Assembly (NCBI GenBank): GCA_963825175.1
Contig: CAWGSA010000002.1
Location: forward strand, 1,054,001-1,118,000
Length of the DNA stretch: 64,000 nt
Origin: DATFTF01 sp963825175
GTDB lineage: Bacteria; Acidobacteriota; Thermoanaerobaculia; UBA5066; Gp7-AA6
Direction: 5' to 3'
The position numbers and the translations under genes are program-made. This document shows, one piece after another, positions 51,792-58,262 of this stretch (its first letter is position 1; every line of letters begins with the position of its first letter). The notes under the pieces were generated by a model. The model was not told where the DNA came from. It saw only the letters and a list, made by a program, of their open reading frames with translations, and did no database searches.

Positions 51792-52308
51792 CCTCCGCGG
51801 GCTGCTCCCACCAGGGGGAGGTGGGTTGGGGAGAGGCTTTGCGTCGCGGCGCAAGGCCGAGACCGGCCAGCCGATCGACGATCTCACCGACCGCGCGCTC
51901 GACGGCTGCCTGGACGCTTCGCGAAAGGCCGATGCCCTTGGCGACGACCTCGGGCACGACGCCCACCAGGATGACGTCCCGTGGCGCGGAGCCGGCGAAG
52001 GACAGCGTGAAGAGAGCGTCGGCCAGGCCCGGATCGTGCGGCGAGAGACGGGGCTGCGCCGGCCGGGCCAGCAGCTCGTCCTTGGAGTAGACGCGAACCC
52101 AGCCGGGCGGAGCATCGGCCTTCACCGTATCGACCATGAGAATGGTGTCGGCGTCCGCCAGGTACGGTGTCAGGTCGAGTCCGGGCGTGCCGACGTCGAG
52201 CACGGAGACGTCCTGCGGGAACTCCCATTTCGCGAGAAGCTCCTCGATGACCCAGGGCCCCAGCGCGTCGTCCCCCATGAGGACGTTGCCCAGACCGAGG
52301 ACTCGCAC
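51781..52308 (-). CDS. hybD: Hydrogenase maturation endopeptidase
   Basis: 175 residues. HybD/HyaD family: RVLGLGNVLMGDDALGPWVI with the nickel-sensing Glu/Asp region, DVGTPGLDLTPYL, and SPHDPGLADALFTL with the metal-binding His. It trims the C-terminal peptide of the large subunit after nickel insertion. GTG 52308 is used because upstream sequence is the structured repeat, although the frame stays open into it. The C-terminal ~20 residues run into low-complexity sequence. It follows hybC after 239 bases. Confidence 0.88.
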   Translation of the reverse strand: MRVLGLGNVLMGDDALGPWVIEELLAKWEFPQDVSVLDVGTPGLDLTPYLADADTILMVDTVKADAPPGWVRVYSKDELLARPAQPRLSPHDPGLADALFTLSFAGSAPRDVILVGVVPEVVAKGIGLSRSVQAAVERAVGEIVDRLAGLGLAPRRKASPQPTSPWWEQPAEVRT

Positions 52309-52310
52309 GT

Positions 52311-52463
52311 CGCCTCCGCTGCGCTTCGGGATCTGCGCCTTTGGCGCATCGGACCGCGGCTCGCCTGTGGGCTCGACCGCGGTCCTGATCCCCAGGCTCC
52401 GCTCCGGCTCCCGCGTCGCGAGTCGTTTCGCGGATCCAGTCCGCGAAACCTGGTCGCGCCGCG
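52311..52463 (+). repeat. Structured dispersed repeat, copy B
   Basis: The fullest copy. Stems: TGCGCC/GGCGCA (52334-52348), GGACCGCGG/CCGCGGTCC (52351-52385) and GTTTCGCGGA/TCCGCGAAAC (52425-52449). All are perfect. It lies between hybC and hybD, directly before the hybD start. Confidence 0.8.
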
Positions 52464-52511
52464 AGCTTCTGACATTCCCGCCGCTTCTAGACTTCATTGG
52501 ACTTCAGACAA

Positions 52512-52546
52512 AGGACCTAGGACCTCGGACTTCGGACATCGGACTT
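52512..52546. repeat. Five heptamer repeats at the hybC 3' end
   Basis: AGGACCT, AGGACCT, CGGACTT, CGGACAT, CGGACTT in tandem, ending one base before the hybC stop codon complement at 52548. Confidence 0.7.
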
Positions 52547-52547
52547 C

Positions 52548-54248
52548 CTACAGCACCTTGACACGAGCGATCTCGCGCCCTTCGGGATCGAGGGTGTGGA
52601 CCGCGCAAGCCAGGCACGGGTCGAAGGAGTGAATCGTTCGCAGGACTTCCAGCGGCAGCTCGGCGTTGGCGACCGGGTTGCCGACGAGCGAGGCCTCGTA
52701 CGGGCCGGGCTGGTTCTTTTCGTCCCGAGGCCCGGCGTTCCAGGTGGAGGGAACGACCGCCTGATAGTTGGCGATCTTTCCGTCCCGGATCACGATCCAG
52801 TGAGAGAGCACCCCGCGCGGAGCCTCGTGGAACCCGAACCCGCGCTGCTCGCCCTTGGGGAAGACCGGTTCGTTGAAGATCTTCGTGTCGCCCTTTCCGA
52901 TGTTCTCCGCCAGGAGCCCCCAGTGTTTCTTCGCGAGCTCGGAGATCACGCAGGTTCGGATCATCCGCGCCGCGTGGCGTCCGAGCGTGGAATGGAGAAC
53001 GGCCGGCGAAAGCTTCGTCTTGGCGATGGCTCCCGCGGTGTCCAGCGTCTTGACCGCCCAGCGCTTGGTCGGCTCGTGGCCGAGGGCGAATCCGACCAGC
53101 ACCTGCGCCAGCGGTCCGACCTGCATGACCTTCCCCTGAAAGCGCGGTGCCTTGACCCACGAGTATTTCTTGGCGTCCTCGTAGTTGGTGTACTTGGGGA
53201 CCGTTTCTTCTTCGTACGGGTGTTTGGTCCAGTCGCCGTCGTACCAGGCGTGGGCGATCGACTCCGTGACGTTCTCCTTGAAGTACGGGTCGTCGAAAGT
53301 CTTGATCTCCCGGATCGTGGCCAGATCGCCGTTGAAGATCGTGCCGCCCGGCAGATCGAACTTGGTGCCCTTGGTGTCGAGCGGCAGATCCGGCACCGCG
53401 AGGTAGTTGGTGACGCCCGCGCCGTAGCCCAACCACTCCGGATACATTCCGCCGATGGCGCAGACGTCCACGAAGTAGACCTGCTCGATGAACGTGCTGA
53501 TCTCGTCCAGGATGTCCTTGACCATGTACAGCTTGTTCATGTTGAGCGTGGATTCGTTGTCGAGATTGATGGCGTTGGCCACGCCGCCCACGGCCAGGTT
53601 CTGGATGTTCGGGGTCTTTCCGCCGAGCAGCGCCACGATCTGGTTGACTTTCCGTTGATATTCGAGGGCCTGCAGGTAATGCGCGACCGCCAGCAGGTTG
53701 ACCTCCGGCGCCAGGTGCATGGCCGGGTGGCCCCAGTAGCCGTTGGTGAAGATGCCCAGCTGCCCCGCCTCGACGAATCCCTTGACCTTCTCCTGGACCG
53801 CCTTCAGCTGGTTCTTGCTGTTGCCGGGCCACGGAGAGAGGCTCTCGGCGAGCGCGGAGGCCTTGGCCGGATCGGCCTTCAGGGCCGACACCACGTCGAC
53901 CCAGTCCAGGGCCGAGAGGTGGTAGAAGTGGACGATGTGATCGTGCATGGCGTGGGCCATCACGATCAGGTTGCGGATGTACTGCGCGTTTAAGGGCACT
54001 TCCATTCCCAGGGCGTTCTCCACGGTGCGCACCGAGGCGATGGCGTGCACGGTCGTGCACACGCCGCAGAAGCGCTGGGTGAAGAGCCAGGCGTCGCGGG
54101 GATCCCGCCCCAGGAGGATCGTCTCGATCCCTCGGAACATCTGTCCCGAGGACCACGCCTTCTGGACCTTGCCTCCCTCCACCTCGCAATCGATGCGCAG
54201 GTGACCCTCGATGCGGGTGACCGGGTCGACGACGATGCGTTTCGACAT
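52548..54248 (-). CDS. hybC: [NiFe]-hydrogenase large subunit (group 1, Hyb-type)
   Basis: 566 residues. The N-terminal nickel motif is RFCGVCTTVHA and the C-terminal one DPCLACAVHTLDPEG, with a short cleavable tail ending in KVL. VDPVTRIEGHLRIDCEVEGG at the start and GYWGHPAMHLAPEVNLLAVA are typical. It binds the NiFe(CN)2CO centre, oxidising H2 on the periplasmic side. The HybO-A-B-C gene order and HybA/HybB partners indicate the menaquinone-linked E. coli hydrogenase-2 type (group 1c). Confidence 0.96.
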   Translation of the reverse strand: MSKRIVVDPVTRIEGHLRIDCEVEGGKVQKAWSSGQMFRGIETILLGRDPRDAWLFTQRFCGVCTTVHAIASVRTVENALGMEVPLNAQYIRNLIVMAHAMHDHIVHFYHLSALDWVDVVSALKADPAKASALAESLSPWPGNSKNQLKAVQEKVKGFVEAGQLGIFTNGYWGHPAMHLAPEVNLLAVAHYLQALEYQRKVNQIVALLGGKTPNIQNLAVGGVANAINLDNESTLNMNKLYMVKDILDEISTFIEQVYFVDVCAIGGMYPEWLGYGAGVTNYLAVPDLPLDTKGTKFDLPGGTIFNGDLATIREIKTFDDPYFKENVTESIAHAWYDGDWTKHPYEEETVPKYTNYEDAKKYSWVKAPRFQGKVMQVGPLAQVLVGFALGHEPTKRWAVKTLDTAGAIAKTKLSPAVLHSTLGRHAARMIRTCVISELAKKHWGLLAENIGKGDTKIFNEPVFPKGEQRGFGFHEAPRGVLSHWIVIRDGKIANYQAVVPSTWNAGPRDEKNQPGPYEASLVGNPVANAELPLEVLRTIHSFDPCLACAVHTLDPEGREIARVKVL

Positions 54249-54258
54249 GGCTTGACCT

Positions 54259-55446
54259 CTATGCTTGGGCGGCCGCCCGACGGGGCGCGCCGCTGAAAAT
54301 CGGGAAGACCTTCACGATCACGATGTAACCCATGATTTCGAAGGCCACCAATCCCAGGGTGATCAGAAACTCGGGGGCGCTCGGAAAGTAATGGACGTCT
54401 TCGCCGGGCCGGTAGGCGACGAGGTACGTGTTGAACCGGTAGAGGCCGCCGGCGAGCATCATGGCCATGGCCGCCCGGAACAGGTTGCCCGGATCCCGCC
54501 GCAGGGCCCCGGACGACAAGAGAGCGAGCGGCATCAGCACCAGGGCGGTCTCGATCCAGAAGGCCAGCGCGTAGCGGTCGGGCACGAAGGCCAGCGCGAG
54601 TTGGCCGCGGACGGCGAGGTCTCCGATACGCAGAAGGAAGAATCCTCCCAGGACGGGAAGCATCGCCTTGGACAGGCCCGCCAGCATGTCGGTCTCCGGC
54701 TTGCGCCGGAAGAAGACGGTCGCCAGCGTTGACTCGAAGACGACCGCGGCGTAGCCCATCGCGATGCAGGAGATGAGGAACAACAGGGGCAGGAACGGCG
54801 TCTGCCAGAGCGGGTGCAGCTTGGGGCCGGTCAGGAGCATCAGGCTTCCGAGCGACGACTGATGCATCGTCGGCAGGAGCATTCCCAGAGCGATGATCCA
54901 GATGAGCGACTTGTCCACGATGGGGTAGGCCTTCTGCGAGAACCTCTTCAACCAACCGTCCGGCCCCTCGCGGAAGCGCTCGAGAAAGGCGGGGGAGAGC
55001 TCGAGCCACAGCACCAGGGTGTAGGTCATGATGCAAAGGGCCACCTCCAGCAGGGCCGAGTGGAGGTTCCAGGACCAGACGTACAGGGGGACTTTCCACG
55101 CCAGCCACGGACGGCCGACGTCCAGGCCGATCGAGATGCCGGCCATGGTGTAGCCCAGCGCCGAGGTCAGGATCGCCGGGCGCACCATCGGGTGATAGCG
55201 GCCCTTGTTCAGGACGTAGACCAGGATGGCCATGGCGTAGCCGCCGCACGCGAGCGCCGTGCCGGTGACGACGTCGAAGGCGATCCACAGGCCCCAGGGG
55301 TATCCGTCCGAGAGCGCCGTCGTGGCACCGAGTCCCGCGGCGAGCCGCCACAGGATCAGGACCGCGCCGACCGCGAACAGAGCGATGAGAATTCGGAGCG
55401 GGCGGGTGAAGATCGGCCCGCCCAGGGGTTGGGCCTGCTCGGTCAC
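54259..55446 (-). CDS. hybB: HybB/NrfD-type membrane quinone-reducing subunit
   Basis: 395 residues, about ten membrane helices in the NrfD/HybB pattern: DGYPWGLWIAFDVVTGTALA, GGYAMAILVYVLNKGRYHPM, RPWLAWKVPLYVWSWNLHSA, MHQSSLGSLMLLTG. There is no cofactor motif; it is the quinone-binding anchor that takes electrons from HybA. GTG 55446 overlaps the hybA stop. Confidence 0.93.
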   Translation of the reverse strand: MTEQAQPLGGPIFTRPLRILIALFAVGAVLILWRLAAGLGATTALSDGYPWGLWIAFDVVTGTALACGGYAMAILVYVLNKGRYHPMVRPAILTSALGYTMAGISIGLDVGRPWLAWKVPLYVWSWNLHSALLEVALCIMTYTLVLWLELSPAFLERFREGPDGWLKRFSQKAYPIVDKSLIWIIALGMLLPTMHQSSLGSLMLLTGPKLHPLWQTPFLPLLFLISCIAMGYAAVVFESTLATVFFRRKPETDMLAGLSKAMLPVLGGFFLLRIGDLAVRGQLALAFVPDRYALAFWIETALVLMPLALLSSGALRRDPGNLFRAAMAMMLAGGLYRFNTYLVAYRPGEDVHYFPSAPEFLITLGLVAFEIMGYIVIVKVFPIFSGAPRRAAAQA

Positions 55447-56387
55447 GACGGGCCCCCTTTCTGCGCTTCACCTTCCCCCGCCTGCTGCTTCTTGCGGTTG
55501 CGGAAGATGGCCGCGCCCAGCAGGCCATAGAGGGCGATGGGCGCGATGAATCCCTGATAGATGCCGTGCTGGATGGTCTGCTGGACGTCGGGCACCGAGC
55601 GGGCGCTCAAGGCCGGCAGGCCCAGATCCTCGAACGGCACGTGCGAGATGTACAGGCACTGCGTTCCGCCCCCGTCCGTCTCGCCGTAGATCTTGGGAAC
55701 GTAGCGGTCGGGGAATTCCTTCATGCGGCGCCGCGCCTCGGCCAGGAGCTCGTCGCGTGTGCCGTAGATCACGGCTTGTCGAGGGCAGACCTCGGCGCAG
55801 CCCGGTCCATGGCCTTTGGGATAACGGCTGAAGCCGTCGACTCTGGCCAGCGCCGCTCCGGCCACCCGATGGCGGCACAGCTCGCACTTGACGATCTTGG
55901 GGGCGGCCTTGGCCCACTCGAACTTGGGAACGTTGAACGGGCAGGCCATCTGGCAGTATCGGCAACCGATGCACAGGCTCGGGTCGTAGGAGACGATCCC
56001 GTGCTCCTTCTTTTTCAACGCTCCGATCATGCAGGCGTTGGTGCAAGCGGGATCGACGCACTGCATGCAGTGCGCCTTGAAGTACGAGCGCTGGTAGCCG
56101 TCGGCGCTCTTGTACAGCTTGATGACGGTCTTGGTCTGCCCGTTCAGGTCCATCGGCATGTCCCAGAGGCCGCCGGGCGCATTGGACGTGTCGGCCTTGA
56201 GGTTGTTGGCTTCGCGGCAGGCGACGACGCAGGCCTTGCACCCGATGCAGCGCGTGGTGTCGTAGAGCAGCCCCAGGGCGTCGGCGGGAGCCGTGGGCCG
56301 GACCCGTGCCTCGACGGTCCGCGACGCGGCCGCCGCCGCTCCCGCTGCGGCAAGGGTCTTCAAGAGAGAACGTCGGTCGACCGACAT
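55443..56387 (-). CDS. hybA: HybA-type iron-sulfur electron-transfer subunit
   Basis: 314 residues. Tat signal with VDRRSLLKTLAAAGAAAAA. Four [4Fe-4S] motifs: CIGCKACVVACREAN, CMQCVDPACTNAC, CIGCRYCQMACPFNVP and CELCRHR with later CAEVCP. A C-terminal membrane helix (FIAPIALYGLLGAAIF) anchors it. It links HybO to HybB. ATG 56387 lies 2 bases from the hybO stop. Confidence 0.94.
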   Translation of the reverse strand: MSVDRRSLLKTLAAAGAAAAASRTVEARVRPTAPADALGLLYDTTRCIGCKACVVACREANNLKADTSNAPGGLWDMPMDLNGQTKTVIKLYKSADGYQRSYFKAHCMQCVDPACTNACMIGALKKKEHGIVSYDPSLCIGCRYCQMACPFNVPKFEWAKAAPKIVKCELCRHRVAGAALARVDGFSRYPKGHGPGCAEVCPRQAVIYGTRDELLAEARRRMKEFPDRYVPKIYGETDGGGTQCLYISHVPFEDLGLPALSARSVPDVQQTIQHGIYQGFIAPIALYGLLGAAIFRNRKKQQAGEGEAQKGGPS

Positions 56388-56388
56388 G

Positions 56389-57528
56389 TCAGGCCTCCTT
56401 TCCCGGATCTTTCCCCTTGTCGGCGGGCTCTTCTCCGAGCTTCCTCGAGGCCATGAGCCCCGCGCCGACCAGGGCGCCTCCGACCAGACCCGCCAGGCCG
56501 GTGGCGACCGGGCTGATCCGTCCTTGCGCGGCATGGATCGGAGCGTACGTGTCGGGCGGTGTCGGGTGCTCGATGTCCACCGTGTCGAACTGCGCGACGC
56601 GGAATCCGAACTTCTGCTCGGTGCAGCCGAAGCAGGGATGACCGATGCCGATCGGCCACGCTCCGATCACCTCGCCGAAGTTGAGAACCGAACAGTTGGC
56701 ATGGGTGACCGGCCCCTTGCAGCCGAGCTTGTACAGGCAGTAGCCGAGCCGATGGCCTTCGTCGCCGAACTTCTGCGCGAAGCGGCCGGCGTCGAAATGG
56801 GCGCGCCGCGGGCAATCCTCGTGAATCGTGCGCGCGTAGGCGAACTTCGGTCGGTTCTTCTCGTCGAGCTCGGGCAGCGTCCCGAACGTGGCGTACTGGA
56901 GCACCGTGCCGAGAAGGTTGTACGGATTGGCCGGGCAGCCGGGAATGGTGACGACGGTCTTGCCCTTCAACACCGTCGGCGCGCCGGTGGCTCCGGTCGG
57001 GTTGGGATCGGCGGACGGGATGCCTCCCCACGAGGCGCAGGAGCCGATCGCGATGATCGCGCCCGCCTTGTCCGCGACCTCGTTGACGATCTGGAGCGCC
57101 GTGCGGCCTCCGATCTGGCAGTAGATCCCGTTTTCCTTGACGGGGATCGCTCCCTCGATGACGAGAACGTACTTGCCGGCGTTCTCCTGCATCGCTTTCT
57201 TCAGGGCGTCCTCGGCCTGGTGGCCGCCGGCGGCCATGAGCGTCTCGCAGTAGTCGAGCGAGACCAGGTCGAGAATCAGTTCCGCGACCGCGGGGTGCGA
57301 TGTCCGCAGCAGGGATTCCGTGCAGCCGGTGCATTCCTGAAAGTGGAGCCAGATCACCGATGGCTTGAGTTTCTTCGCAGCGACGGCCTGGGCCACCTTC
57401 GCGGCCGTGGCATAGGGCATTCCGATGGCGGCCAGCGCCATCGTGCAGGCGCGGATGAAGTCGCGGCGGTCCACGCCGCGCTTTCCGGCTGCTTCCGTGG
57501 GGACGAGGCTCGTGCCCGTCGACGTCAT
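56389..57528 (-). CDS. hybO: [NiFe]-hydrogenase small subunit
   Basis: 379 residues. Tat signal GVDRRDFIRACTMALAAIG exports the HybO-HybC pair. Proximal cluster CTGCTESLLR, IGSCASWGG and PGCPANPYN; medial and distal cluster ligands in HANCSVLNFGE and HPCFGCTEQKFGF. A C-terminal helix (GLAGLVGGALVGAGLMA) suggests membrane anchoring. ATG 57528 follows GAGGAGG. It is first gene of the operon. Confidence 0.95.
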   Translation of the reverse strand: MTSTGTSLVPTEAAGKRGVDRRDFIRACTMALAAIGMPYATAAKVAQAVAAKKLKPSVIWLHFQECTGCTESLLRTSHPAVAELILDLVSLDYCETLMAAGGHQAEDALKKAMQENAGKYVLVIEGAIPVKENGIYCQIGGRTALQIVNEVADKAGAIIAIGSCASWGGIPSADPNPTGATGAPTVLKGKTVVTIPGCPANPYNLLGTVLQYATFGTLPELDEKNRPKFAYARTIHEDCPRRAHFDAGRFAQKFGDEGHRLGYCLYKLGCKGPVTHANCSVLNFGEVIGAWPIGIGHPCFGCTEQKFGFRVAQFDTVDIEHPTPPDTYAPIHAAQGRISPVATGLAGLVGGALVGAGLMASRKLGEEPADKGKDPGKEA

Positions 57529-57646
57529 ACCGACCTCCTCTGGGTGGATGATTCGAGAGCGCCGGCATGCCGCGACGAGGACTCGAGCACTCGGTCCGCT
57601 CTGCACATTCTGGGAGGAACGATGCTCCGGCCCGGCGGATGTCGCA

Positions 57647-57662
57647 TCCTGCAGACGCATCA
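57647..57662. promoter_or_regulatory. TGATG-type half box before hybO (box n2)
   Basis: Minus-strand TGATG-CGTCTG-CAGGA: first half perfect, core like box j, second half poor. Centred 126.5 bp before hybO. Confidence 0.4.
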
Positions 57663-57691
57663 TTTTTCGGGGGTCCTTCCCCCCCTCCGAA

Positions 57692-57707
57692 CGATGCGTT
57701 TGCGTCA
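57692..57707. promoter_or_regulatory. CGATG-N6-CGTCA box (box n)
   Basis: CGATG-CGTTTG-CGTCA, core identical to boxes m and o, centred 45.5 bp before the Rieske lipoprotein gene and between divergent hybO and that gene. Confidence 0.55.
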
Positions 57708-57744
57708 GGCCCGCGCCGCAGCGCGGCATCATGGTGGAGGGCCG

Positions 57745-58191
57745 ATGGACGCCGATCTCGGAATCCCCGAGGCGCCGGAGTGCGCCGACGAAGGGCAAGG
57801 AATGCTCTCCCGGCGCACGCTGGTCGAAGCCCTGTGCGGCCTCGCCGCGCTGCAGCTCTCGGGATCGGGGTGCGCGCCCGAGGAGCCGAAAAGGCCCGGA
57901 GAAGTTGCGATTCCGGTCCGGGATCTGGTTCCGGGGCTGCGCCGGATCGTGATCGTGGCCGGAAACCCGGTGGAGGTCCTCCGAAACGATCAAGGAATCG
58001 TGGCCCGGTCGCTGCGATGCACGCACATGGGATGCGTGGTGAAGTGGAAGGAGGACCAGCGCGCCTACGTCTGCCCCTGCCATGACGGGCGCTACGACGA
58101 AACGGGCGCGGTGGTGGCCGGACCTCCGATCGCGCCGCTGCGATTGGTCGCGGTGAGGGTATCCGAAGGAAGGGCGCTCGTCGGCGGTTGA
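57745..58191 (+). CDS. Solitary Rieske [2Fe-2S] lipoprotein
   Basis: 148 residues. Twin-arginine-like SRRTLVEALCGLAALQLSGS followed by a lipobox Cys (GSGC), so it is probably an exported lipid-anchored protein. The Rieske motifs are CTHMGC and CPCHDG. It lacks the disulfide-bearing extensions of some oxygenase ferredoxins. It stands between the hydrogenase and hyp operons rather than with a cytochrome b, suggesting a role with hydrogenase electron flow or as an alternative redox carrier. GGAGG precedes ATG 57745. Confidence 0.85.
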   Translation: MDADLGIPEAPECADEGQGMLSRRTLVEALCGLAALQLSGSGCAPEEPKRPGEVAIPVRDLVPGLRRIVIVAGNPVEVLRNDQGIVARSLRCTHMGCVVKWKEDQRAYVCPCHDGRYDETGAVVAGPPIAPLRLVAVRVSEGRALVGG

Positions 58192-58208
58192 CGCGGCCGC
58201 CGTCAAAT

Positions 58209-58224
58209 TGATGCGTTTGCACCA
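58209..58224. promoter_or_regulatory. TGATG-N6-CACCA palindrome (box o)
   Basis: TTGATG-CGTTTG-CACCA, centred 46.5 bp before the hypF start GTG 58263, which has no ribosome-binding site. Confidence 0.7.
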
Positions 58225-58262
58225 AGTCGGCGTACCCCCCCTCCTCCTAACGTCGAACCGCA

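Noticed and set aside
55443..56534. Longer N-terminus for hybA starting at 56534
   Set aside because: The extra 49 residues overlap hybO out of frame and would hide the Tat signal; ATG 56387 fits the family start.
10329..58224. TGATGC boxes as NsrR sites
   Set aside because: The half GATGCATTT matches NsrR, but NsrR needs 11-1-11 spacing; these palindromes are 14-16 bp and too short.
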